A stretch of 64,000 nt of DNA, taken from positions 5,085,199 through 5,149,198 of the forward strand of contig NC_036450.1 in assembly GCF_002775205.1 (NCBI RefSeq), given 5' to 3'. The notes under the pieces are model-generated. The model was not told the origin of the DNA. It saw only the letters and a list, made by a program, of their open reading frames with translations, and ran no database searches. Position 1 is the stretch's first letter, and each line of letters starts with the position of its first letter. This document shows positions 32,462 to 42,742 of this stretch, in pieces. The position numbers were made by a program, and so were the translations under genes. Source of the DNA: Xiphophorus maculatus. Its lineage: Eukaryota > Chordata > Actinopteri > Cyprinodontiformes > Poeciliidae.

Positions 32462-34811
32462 CTGATGGAGAGAACAAACACAATCCAGCTGCAGTTATTG
32501 ATCATTTATTGACACTTTGATGATGACTCCTGAATGAGTGATGTGACAGTTTGAAGATGGTTGAATGTGAGCTGCTTTGTTGTCATGAATCAGATGAAAA
32601 ACACACTTACACTTCCTCAGACCTGGTGTCAAGAATGGGACTCCAGCAGGCTCCACCCTGAAAGGAGGAGGGGGGTCAGACCATCAGTCTCTTTCAGCAG
32701 CAAACATGGACATTACATGTCTCTCAGACACACATTGTCCTCCACTGAGACAGGAACAGTCCAACATTTGGATTGCAAACTGCAGTGGATGTAGGAAGGA
32801 CAGTTGGTGCTGCTGCAGCACATCTCATTTCTCCAAACACAGGAAAAGCTCCAACAGAGAGGAGAAAGGAAATCCCTCAGTAACAACCTGAAGAAACTCA
32901 CTGAAGCCTAAAAGGACATCAGGAAACTAAGGAAACATTTCTGGAAGCTCAACCTGATTTAATAATCAGCATTAAAATACAATCAATCTAAACTCTGACA
33001 CAACACCTGGATACCTGTTCCATCCACACTCCCACACACAGATGAAGGAATGAAACACTAAACAGCCCTGCTGCTGAAAACCTGCTGTGGCCTCACTGTA
33101 ATATCCAGAAATACAAACATTAAAAAGGAGAAGCTGCATCACATTCAACAAAGAGTTCAACAAGAATCAAAGATTTGATCTCTGAGCTCAGACTCACAAA
33201 CCAGGGAGAGGCTTCCATCATCACACACCTCTGACAAACACCTCCAACCTTTCAGCACTTCCTCTACCAACCAACACCACCAGGTGGCGCTGCTGCACAC
33301 ATTTACAATGAGACCAAGAAGAAGAAGCAGCATCCTGAATCCAGCAGCTGCAGTAATGGCTTGTGAAAGTGTCCAAGGAGCATCTGGAACCAGAACCAGC
33401 AGATCCAACAGTCCACAGAGTCTTTGTTTGCATCTTTCCTCTCAGTTTTCCAAGCTGCTCTGAGAGGGAAATGACATCATCATTCTACTGATGATGTCAC
33501 GCTCTGATGTCACTGATCAGGAGCTGCTGGACTTGTACATTTCCAGCATGGAGGACAGAGAAGATCTCAGCTCTGATGAGGAGCTGGCCTGCCTTCAAAC
33601 TGATTCAGGGTCAAAGAAATATTTCCAGATGAAGTCAGACTAAAATGTTGGATTGTCCTGCTGTTGCAATCAGAGGCCAAGAAGAAGCTTCAAGTTCTTC
33701 TCCTGTTCAGCTCTACGTTCCTGTCAGAGACTTCAGCTCCTCATGAGGAGAACAACTAAAGCCTGGAACAGACTGACACTAACATCCTGACATCTCATCC
33801 CTGAACAAAGCTTTGCAGCATCAAGGTGACTCTTAGCGCCATATATGGACAGATTTCCTCTAAAGGGGGCGGAGCCTGGATTGGAGGAACCAGCAGCAGC
33901 TTCCAGGAACAAACCTTGGGAACCTCTGGAGGAGAACATGGAGATGAGATTCCTGCTTTAATCAGTGGATTCATTGATAGAAAACATGACGACTGAAATA
34001 TCTGAGAGCTGCAGCTCCATTTTCTACAGATCTGCTGGAACATCAGATAGAAATGAAGAATTTCATCATTTCACATCAAATCTGTTCATCTTCCACAGAA
34101 ACAACTGAATTATTGACCTGAACTGGTTCTAAAGGTCTGGATGGTAAAAACATCCATTGTTTTTATGTCTCATTAGTTTCCAGAAAGAGTTGAAATGTTT
34201 CAGAAGCTTTTATCCAGCAGCTCAGTAAAGATCTCTCCTCTTTCCAACCTGATTTAGTCCATGAAGCAGAACATCTCTGCTGCTGCAGCAACAGGAGGAA
34301 ACTTCTCCAGCTCTCAACTTCTACACTCTGACTGCTTTTATTAAATCCTGAAAGTTGTGAGTTTTGTTTAAAATCTAAAGTTCTTTATTTTTCTCTCCCA
34401 TAACTTTTAAACATCCATCTGACCAACATGGAGTTACTTTTCTTCTCATCTTTGCTTCTTGGGGCTGATTGGTCTGGAGCTCCATCAAATATTGTTTTAA
34501 AGTCCTTTCTGCCATCAGTAGATCATCATGGAAATCTAACTGAACTTCTTTTATTCATTTAGTCAGAGTCCCTATTAAACTATTAAACCCATCCCACTCT
34601 TTAATTTTCCTTGTGAGCCGTTCTTAGTCTGGAGAATATTCCAGAAAACTGGGTAATGATCTCTGCCTCCAGATGAGGCGTCTAAATATTTAATGATCAA
34701 ATTAAACATTCAGCTTCAAACTAAATGTTTCCCAGCAGACTGACTAAAGACATTTCTCCCTCTTCCTCCTCTATCAGACCTTCTCTGCTCCTGCAGCAGG
34801 TTCCTCCATAC
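32462..34811. repeat. Segmental duplication copy 2 between B30.2 and LRR b
   Basis: Matches 3200-5587 closely up to about 34337. Then 34338-34510 replaces copy 1 sequence with DNA shared with copy 3 (55613-55780), after which all three align again. No coding exon seen. Confidence 0.75.
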
Positions 34812-34985
34812 CTGAGAGCTTCCAGTCTCCAGTGTGGATCCTTCAGTCCAGCCGACAGCAGCTTCACTCCTGAGTCTCCTGGATGATTGTAGCTCAGGTC
34901 CAACTCTTTCAGATGGGAGGGGTTGGAGGTCAGAGCTGAGGCCAGAGAAGCACAGCCTTCCTCTGAGACCAAACAGCCTGATAAG
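34812..34985 (-). CDS. LRR exon type b of gene C
   Basis: 174 nt, identical in structure to the b exon at 5588 (LSGCLVSEEGCASLASAL, ELDLSYNHPGDSG, GLKDPHWRLEALR), with intact acceptor CTGCAG and donor CAG|GTATGG. The next exon upstream on this strand that survives is exon 2 at 42400-42519, which ends in phase 2, exactly what this exon needs. A transcript skipping the missing exons would therefore stay in frame. Whether it is transcribed is unknown. Confidence 0.8.
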
Positions 34986-36553
34986 CTGCAGACACACAAT
35001 TCATCACATGATGAGAACATTAAGGTAGAACCCAAGGTCTGAACTGGACATTTTCACAAGAGGAAAAAAGTCAATAAATTAAATTGTCACTAAAATGAAA
35101 TAGTAATAAAACTCTAATTCCATTAAATGAGTCAAAAAATCAACATTTGTCACTTATAAAACAGATCAGAATAGAAACATCCTTCATTTTTCCACAGCAG
35201 GAAGTTCAGGTTTACCAGCAACAAATTTAAGGTAAATGGAAAAATAAAACATTGAAGAAAAAGGTAAAAATAAAAAATAATAGGAGGCTGTAGAGTAAGG
35301 ACACATTTACAATAGAGGAATAATAATGCTGTACATTTAATAAAAACATCATAATCAGTTTGAAATAATGTGCAGCTGAGTAGAGCAATTTATAATCATA
35401 TGTAAGAGTTTTTTGGGAGCAGTTCTGGTTAGAAAGTCTAACAACTGCTGGGAGGAAGGATCTGCAATAATGCTCTTTTTTCTTAAAAGCTGGATTGCAA
35501 GAGTCTTTGTTGCTCTGAGTGTTTCACTGGCCTGGTGGAGCAGATTTATTTCTATAGATAGGTTTATAGTTGATGCATTTAAAACCAGGAGAGTGGACCA
35601 ATCACACAGCTGGTGCCTCTACATGTTGCCTTTTGCTGCCACTTCTTGATCTCTGAAGCGTGGATCACCTGCACCTCTTTTCACTCAAACTGAACACAGG
35701 CTGACCTGTATGGACATGGGCGTAAATCCCAAGTGGGTCGGGGGGTCCGGATCCCCGCCATCTTGGAATTGTCCCTCCAAATAAATCATGAAAGAAACCT
35801 TTGTATTTAAACAATATCAATATAAAAATGCAATAAAAACAAAGAACGAAATAAATCTGCCATTCATCTAAGAAAAGAATAAGAATTAATTTTAAGGAAC
35901 CCCCCACCATTCTTAGAACAATGGTTCAGTCCAAAGTGTAGGAGGAACGACAGCAGCTGAACGGCACAGGCTCCGTTAGAGCCGCTGAAGTGAGGAGCTA
36001 GCTGTTAGCTGTGGCTCTGCAGCACAAACAAAAAACCCCCCAGTAAGTAAATACTTAAAGCAAAAGACATGTAACACATTTTATTTACTTTCACTGCTTA
36101 AGAGGAAGAAACACACTAGCAAAAATCAGACCGAAGTTTGTTCATTTCATTACTTCAGCTGAATCATGATAAATTGCATTATTATGCCTTAAATCAAAAG
36201 TAGCAAAAGTGGCTACATTGCTTTCATAGACTTAGCTCCTTTTTCTGTTGAATGTTGCTAATATTTCAATTATGTTTAACTCTTTAACTCTTACTTTAAT
36301 AGGAAGAGTTTGAAACTGGAGGGGCTGAGTGTTACCACTAGCCAACAGCTCTGTATGCGAGCCGAGAGCAGAGGGGCTATTGAAGCTGATAGTAATACAA
36401 AATAAAGTATGTCTTTATTTCTTATCATCTTCAATGTAGAGCCTTTAAAACCACAAAATAAATTCTGAAAATTTTACTAATAAACTCTGGTGCTCACCGT
36501 TAAGTTCAAGTTATGATACTTCCAAAATATTCAATTTCTACATATTTATAGGT
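34986..36553. repeat. Intron module copy 2, truncated by an LTR
   Basis: Matches 5762-6737 plus 10503-11090 without the 3.77-kb insertion, and matches 59846-61435. Homology stops at the LTR boundary (36553/36554); the expected continuation toward LRR a is not found on the far side of the LTR element. Confidence 0.75.
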
Positions 36554-36883
36554 TATTAGCGACTGTCAAACAAAGTCGCCGAGCAGCTGAATAGGGGAAT
36601 CCTTGTTGACGCGCCAGCTGATCAAAAACGCCATTCCAGGATGCAGTTAAGATGGTTTTATTTTGTCATATTATCAATATTCAAGAACAGTGTCCAAAAG
36701 AGCATTAAAACCGGTTCCGCAGGTTTAAACAGTGATCAAGGACAACAAACCATATTAGCATAAGGCGGTCAGCAAAAAGTAAACCTCCCCCATCACCCAC
36801 TTACTAAAGTCACTAGGTCCGCTACAGGTGATCTACAATCACTAATCACACCACGTGATCCCGCCCCTCACCTATCCACAACA
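36554..36883 (-). repeat. 3' LTR of BEL/Pao element
   Basis: Direct repeat of 41141-41471, about 330 bp with roughly ten differences (about 97 per cent identity by eye). Read on the minus strand it begins TGTTGTGGATAG and is preceded by a purine-rich tract (TTAGGGGCCGGAA), a suitable plus-strand primer site. Confidence 0.85.
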
Positions 36884-37193
36884 TTCCGGCCCCTAATTAT
36901 TACATCATTACACAGTAATAATTACTCATACAACACCATAACCTAAGATATACACTACATAGAAACACACATTGAGGCAACACATTCAAAGAGTTCATGA
37001 AAGTCATTTTCAAATAGTCAAACAGTCATTTTCTCCTTTTTCTTCAAAATAGTCCATCCATAGTCAGTCAGTCATAGGCCAGAGGTTACCAGCACTTAGC
37101 CTAAATATAGTCAGTCTGCGATGTACATCTAGTTGTGGTAAAGTCAAGTCAAAGGGTCATGTCAAGAGTTGAGTTAAGTCAAATGTGTTGTCT

Positions 37194-38393
37194 TCATTGG
37201 TCGGAAGTCTCCTGAAGAAGGCATATCTTTGTGATGGGTCTGCATAAGTGGCTGGTTGGGGTCTTAATCCAGACCTGACGTACAAGTCCAATTTTGTCTG
37301 GCACAGTTTCTGTGATTCTGCCCATGATCCAGGAACCACGAGGTGCCGAGTCCTCCATTATAAGGACCACATCTCCAGGAACAAAGTTGCGTCTAATCTT
37401 CATCCACTTTTGGCGCTGTTGAAGTTGAGGCAGATATTCTTTAATCCATCTCTTCCAGAACAGATTAGATATGTATTGGACCTGTCTCCATTGTTTCCGT
37501 GCATAAACATCATCTTTCTGGAATAAACCTGGTGGTAAGCTTGGGTTAGCCTTGAGTAAGAGAAGATGGTTCGGTGTTAGAGCTTCCAGATCATTTGGAT
37601 CAGCGGATTCCAATGTGATAGGTCTACTGTTGAGGATTGACTGCACTTCACAGAGAGCAGTTTGAAGTCCTTCCTCGTCCAAATGCTGTGTCTGCAAGGT
37701 GGAAGTAAGAGCTTTTCTGATGGAACGAATCAATCTCTTCCATGCTCCACCATGGTGCGATCCAGCTGGAGGATTGAAGATCCACTTCACCCCTTTCAGT
37801 GACAGCACGTCGGAGATCTTTTCCTGATTCCAATCTTCGATAGCTCGTCTCAGTTCGCGCTCTGCGCCCACAAAGTTGGTACCATTATCGGACCGCAGCT
37901 CTTGTACTTGGCCTCTCCTTGCAATGAAACGTCGTAAGGCGTTAATGAAAGAGTCTGTGTCAAGAGATGAGGCAACCTCAATGTGTACTGCTCTGATCGC
38001 CAAACATGTGAAGATAACTCCATATTTTTTCACAAGACTTCTCCCACGCTTCACTTCAAATGGACCAAAATAGTCCACTCCAACAAAACTAAAGAGGGGT
38101 TTTTCAGGGGTTACTCTGCTTTCAGGAAAATCTATCTTGAATTGTTGCTTCCATAGGTAATCCAGTGTAACAGTAGAAATTATGTTCATGGTGACAGTTG
38201 ACAGACCACTCGTTCTTTCCCAACATTCTCGGTCAATCGGCCCGTTCACTGTCCAGCCGAGCACAGTTTTAATGGCGAAAGGTCCTTCACCTTCGCTCCT
38301 AATGACCTCTAAAGGTTCTAGAGCTCTGGGCATGTTTATGCCAATCAAAAGCTCCACCTGTGCTTTGATCTCTGGCAAATGAACGCGCTTCAA
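37194..38393 (-). pseudogene. Pao protease-distal and integrase segment, RT missing
   Basis: A 399-codon open frame, continuous with the frame above except for a TAG at 38400-38402. Residues 1-93 (HLPEIKAQVELLIGINMPRA, LEPLEVIRSEGEGPFAIKTV, LGWTVNGP) are the end of the Pao protease domain. From about residue 94 (VTPEKPLFSFVGVDYFGPFE) it is integrase: D107 in DYFGPF, D169 in LRSDNGTNFVGA, then the third catalytic position is lysine (GGAWKRLIRS, codon 37737-37739) where GVWER-type glutamate is expected. The C-terminal part (NFVPGDVVLIMEDSAPRGSW, MGRI) is the integrase-associated domain. A few hundred residues of RT and RNase H are absent. It cannot move on its own. Confidence 0.85.
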
Positions 38394-38399
38394 GTGTGG

Positions 38400-40079
38400 C
38401 TAGATATCCAGATCTTGTTGCTTAGGGATGTTACTCAGGCCTACAGGCATTTTGTGCTGAGTAAAGAGGTCGGGCATGTCATAATACATGTCGCTGTCCA
38501 ATCCAGCAATTTCAAGTTCAGGTACAATGAAGCTGTCCACAACTTTCTCTTGTCCCATGGTGCACAAGAGAATCTTTGTTTTTCTTCCAATGAGATTCAG
38601 CTTATCCAAAAGACCCACTGTACAAAAGGATGCTGAACTCCCTTGGTCCAAAAAGGCATATGTTTCCAATATCCGTTGACCTTTCTTTGATTTCACCTTG
38701 ACTGGCATGATGGCAAGCTTGCAGTCCTGTTCACTGGCCCCAGTAAGACCACTAGTCTGAACTGTGTCAAGAGATTTCACTGCTTCAGCTTCATTCTTCT
38801 TCTTGTTGTAAATATGGAGTATGCTTGCATGTCTGAAACCACAGATTTTACATGAAAGGCGTTTTCTGCATTCTTTGCTGATGTGCCCTGTACACAGGCA
38901 ACCAAAACAGACGCCATTTCTTCTAAGAAATAAAATCTTCTCATTATGAGGTTTCTTTTCAAGCAGAGAACATAACTCCAGTTTGTGTCCACCTCTGCAA
39001 AACAAACAAATCTTCACATCAGTCTGAGGGTCTTGATTATTTCTCTCAACAGAGGTAGTGATGCCAAAGCTATTTCCTGTAGTTCTTGGGCGAGAAAAAC
39101 GTTTCCCTCCATCTGTACTCTTGGCTGATAAATTTATTGATGGAGCATCAATTAAGTTTCCAAAGACAGGATCTGTAATAATTTTGACTTGATGCTCAAT
39201 AAAGAAAACAATGTCAATAAATGTTGCTCTTCGATGCTGCTTCTCGAGGATGTCACATGCTACTGTTCGCCATTTATCTTTTAATTGATATGGCAATCTT
39301 TTAATCACAGCAAGCATATTAGCAGGTGTGTTTAATTCAGAAAGATCCTGAATGTCCTCCATCGCATTACAACACCCACGTAAGAACAAATAGTATGCCT
39401 GAAGAGCTTTTCCGTCTTCTGATTTAATCAATGGCCACGAATGAACTTTATTCAGGTAAGCAGATGCAATAACATGCCCATTTCCAAAATGCTCATACAG
39501 CATAGTCTTTGCTTTTACATATCCACCACCATCAGACATATGTTGACAGCTTTTGACAAGTTCATTGGGCTGCCCCCTGGTGTACTGTGCGAGGTAATGC
39601 AGGCAATCATCTGGATCACCTGTCTTTGATTCAATGACGTGTTCAAATGAGCGAATAAAGGCCTGAAAATGAAGCGGATTGCCATCAAAAGGTTGAATTT
39701 CTCTTTTGGGTAGTGAAGAGAGACTTTGTTGATGAACCAACATGCAAGTTAATTCATTTTGTTTCTCCATAATGGATGACAGATTTTCATTAGTTGCTGA
39801 TTGAGCAGCTTGCTGCAGAGGCATATTCGATATTGTTCTGCTTACAGGATGAGAAGGTCCAAGAAGAGGTGCAAACTTCTTCCTTGTCACTTTTTGTTGT
39901 ACTGTTTTTATTTGAAGCTCTGTATTTTCATTAACTGTATTTCTCTTTGTCTGTGGAACAAAAGTATTAGCATTAAGAGTTTCAACAGCATTTCCTTTTG
40001 TTTTAAAATAGGATTCCATTCCATTAGATTTCCGTGAAACTGAGCTTTGTACTGCAGATCCAATTTTCAGCACATTCAC
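38400..40079 (-). pseudogene. Pao gag and protease segment
   Basis: 559 codons in the same frame as the N-terminal gag ORF, separated from it by one TAG. Residues about 125-300 (REIQPFDGNPLHFQAFIRSF onward) are the DUF1759-type gag core. Two CCHC-like knuckles follow (CLFCRGGHKLELC at about 358-370; CFGCLCTGHISKEC at about 391-404) and a third Cys/His cluster (CKICGFRHASILH). An aspartic-protease motif FLDQGSSASF (D at about 478) starts the protease. It ends at TAG 38400-38402. Confidence 0.85.
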
Positions 40080-40142
40080 TTTTGCAGCAGTTGCAGCTAT
40101 TTCTGCTTCAAGTTGAAGCTGTTCTTTCCTTTTCCTAAGTTG

Positions 40143-40802
40143 CTAATCTTGTTCTTCAATAGCATGTTTTTCTTTGAGCATATTTTGACGTGTGAGTAAA
40201 GCAGCCATTTCAGCTTCTGCCCTGAGACGTGCAGATGAAGTTGATGATACTTTGGAGCTTGACTTGCTTCCTTGATTTGAAACACTGTCTGATGGCAACA
40301 CATCATCTTGAATGTCATGCTGGAGATTAGCAGATAACTGAGGCTCCATTTGTTCTTGAACCTCCACTTCTTTTCCTAATGGAGTTTCCTGTGACCGTAA
40401 CATGTCAGAGGATGACCTGCTTGAGCATTTATTTGTTTCAGAAAGCCATGTTTCAACATCCTCAATAAATCCTTTGTTGTATTTAGTGATACTTGAAAAC
40501 CATGTATTTTGTTTATCTTGCTCATCAAGCGGAATTAAAGGCAGCAAAGATTCATGCAATATAATGGCCTCTTGAAACAGGTGTGTTAACTCATCCAGTA
40601 GTGATTTTACTTGTGAATAATTTTTATCATCTTTCATTAGCTCTTTAAGGGATGATATTACACCTTTCATTTTCTTTACACACTTTTTCCGCTCTGTTTG
40701 GATCGTTTCAATTTTATTTGCGAGAGCTTTCTCAGTGAGAACGATCGCTCTTTTATCCTTTTCAGGTTTCTCAAAAGCTGATACAGCAGACGATCCACTC
40801 AT
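40143..40802 (-). pseudogene. Pao gag N-terminal segment (coiled coil)
   Basis: 219 codons, MSGSSAVSAFEKPEKDKRAI start, charged and helix-rich (RKKCVKKMKGVISSLKELM; RLRAEAEMAALLTRQNMLKE), then a TAG directly followed in frame by QLRKRKEQLQLEAEIAA. A single base change would account for the stop. Fits the N-terminal region of fish Pao gag proteins. Confidence 0.75.
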
Positions 40803-41140
40803 TTTAATCCAAAATAGAGGAAACTTACAGGCAACAGCGACTTCTTAAACTTTATTGAACGCACGCAGAGCCACAACACACACTCGCACACCAAAATGCC
40901 GCAGCCGCAGAGCAAAACGTAGCGGGGGGCGTGTCGCAACAACAGCTCCACATGGCAGAACCAAACTGCGTTAAAAGAGCAACACGCAGCACCAATCATT
41001 CAGGTTACATACCACTGTCGTCTTCTACTTCTTTGTCAAACGATCCTCTTTCATAGGTATAGTGGCTGTGGTGTGTGGGCTTGCATTAGCGTCCAGCTGT
41101 GCGAGAAAACTCCGTTGTCGTTGTTTTTTTTGCTGACAAA

Positions 41141-41471
41141 TATTAGCGACTGTCAAACAAAGTCGCGGAGCAGCTGAATAGGGGAATCCTTGTTGACGCG
41201 CCAGCTGATCAAAAACGCCATTCCAGGATGCAGTTAAGATGGTTTTATTTTGTCATATTATCAATATTCAAGAACAGTGTCCAAAAGAGCACTAAAACCG
41301 GATCCGCAGGTTTAAACAGTGATCAAGGACAAAAAACCATATTAGCATAAAGCGGTCAGCAAAAAGTAAAACCTCCCCCATCACCCACTCACTAAAGTCA
41401 CTAGGTCCGCAACAGGTGATCTACAATCACTAATAACACCACGTGATCCCGCCCCTCTCCTATCCACAACA
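41141..41471 (-). repeat. 5' LTR of BEL/Pao element
   Basis: Pairs with 36554-36883. On the minus strand it is upstream of the gag start at 40802. Confidence 0.85.
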
Positions 41472-42399
41472 CAGTCCTCGATAGTTTTCTTGTTTTATTT
41501 TGCAACTCTTTGCTGGTTTGTTTTTCTTTTCTTTTCCTTTATTTTATTTTAGTTTTGTAAAACTGTAACAAAACACAAAAGTATACATCAGCTACAGATA
41601 CAGAAAACAACTAGGCAAACACGTGACTCCCAATTCTCTCCAATTAGCTAACGATGTAGCTTTAAATATTGGTTGGGAAACGTAAAACTGTTCTACAAAA
41701 TATTACACAATGCTGGAATAACGATTAATAAAATGAACTTACAGACAAATAGTGTCCAAGGAACAAACGTGTCTGAAGGACAAACGAAGACACCAACCGT
41801 ACAGCTGGACGAGTTCTTCTTGACTGACCAAATTAAATGTGTAAACAATGTCCACTAGGTGTCAGTAAGGTTCCATAGTTTAACTTACAATTAACCCACC
41901 AAATACTTAACAAAACATAATGATGGAGTCAGCACAGTTATATTACCAAGACACATGGATATTTCCAATACTTGATTTTTCTTTAAAAATGTTGGTTGCA
42001 TTATATGAAAATATTTTTAGATAAATCTGAGACACAAAATAAACTGAATTCAGAGAATGACCCAATAGCTTATGTATGTTATAGATCATCTGGTTCTGAA
42101 AGATATCCACATGAGATATTTTTTATCTTAACTGTGGAAATGGTTAATAATTCACTATGTTGGATGATGTTTGAACCACAGAGATGAAACTGGAAACATA
42201 AAATTAATTCATAAAAGCCTTTTTCTTTCAGCATTACTCTGTCTGGAAAATAAATTACATTTAGATTTAGAGAACAATCCAAATATCAATCTAGAAATTA
42301 AACTCACTTCTGCCTTTTGTGTTTGTGTGTTAAATTAATATTGGATGGTCATAATAACAGATATAAACTGAACAGTTACAGCAGTTAGAAACAGCTCAC
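41472..42399. other. Gene C intron remnant
   Basis: No coding segment. From 42085 on it matches gene B intron 2 next to exon 2 (18850-19164). 41472-42084 has no counterpart in gene B that I can see. Confidence 0.5.
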
Positions 42400-42519
42400 C
42401 TCTCTGATGGTGGAGATCCAGGAGATTTAAAGTTAATGACCTCACCCTTTGACCTGTCACTTTTAAAGGACACACAGCTGGGTTCTGGTTCTGGTTCTGG
42501 TTTGAGTCTCTGATGGATC
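42400..42519 (-). CDS. Exon 2 of NLR gene C
   Basis: 120 nt with the same splice sites as 19165-19284. It encodes IHQRLKPEPEPEPSCVSFKS and DRSKGEVINFKSPGSPPSE. The central SDRSKGEVINF is the usual family form, so gene B rather than gene C has the unusual version. Followed downstream only by an LTR element and then the b LRR exon. Confidence 0.82.
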
Positions 42520-42653
42520 CTGACAGAAACATGATGATTAAAACTTAATCAGCAAAGAGGAGCAGCAGCAGCTTCATCACCACATCTGTTCTGGCCTGAT
42601 ATAGTGAACGCTGTGTGAAAAGGGCTGTGGACAGTTAGAGATGGTGACCTCAC

Positions 42654-42742
42654 CTCTGACCTTTGCTCTGGCTCTCATCTTCCCCACACAGAGTGGTTTT
42701 AGAGGGAGGGACTCCCTCCTCTCTGTCCTCACACTGATCCAT
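42654..42742 (-). CDS. Exon 1 of NLR gene C (start codon)
   Basis: 89 nt, ATG at 42742-42740, reading MDQCEDREEGVPPSKTTLCG like gene B, donor CAGAG|GTGAGG intact. Its promoter-side flank is also duplicated (42743-43060 versus 19508-19830). It heads a gene that lacks exons 3-6. Confidence 0.85.

Larger units (their letters stand above)
36554..41471 (-). mobile_element. BEL/Pao LTR retrotransposon with RT/RNase H deleted
   Basis: Two direct LTRs flank minus-strand gag, protease and integrase remains in BEL/Pao order. The reverse transcriptase and RNase H are missing. The junction lies near 38115, where protease-distal sequence passes straight into the pre-integrase segment in an open frame. 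In-frame stops at 40143-40145 and 38400-38402 interrupt the polyprotein. No matching target duplication is visible at the outer ends. It replaces the region of gene C where LRR a, the NACHT exon and exons 3-4 should be. Confidence 0.85.

Noticed and set aside
36540-36560. Target duplication of the Pao element
   Set aside because: Looked for 4-6 bp direct repeats between the left flank (TTTATAGG) and the right flank (CAGTCCTC); none match.
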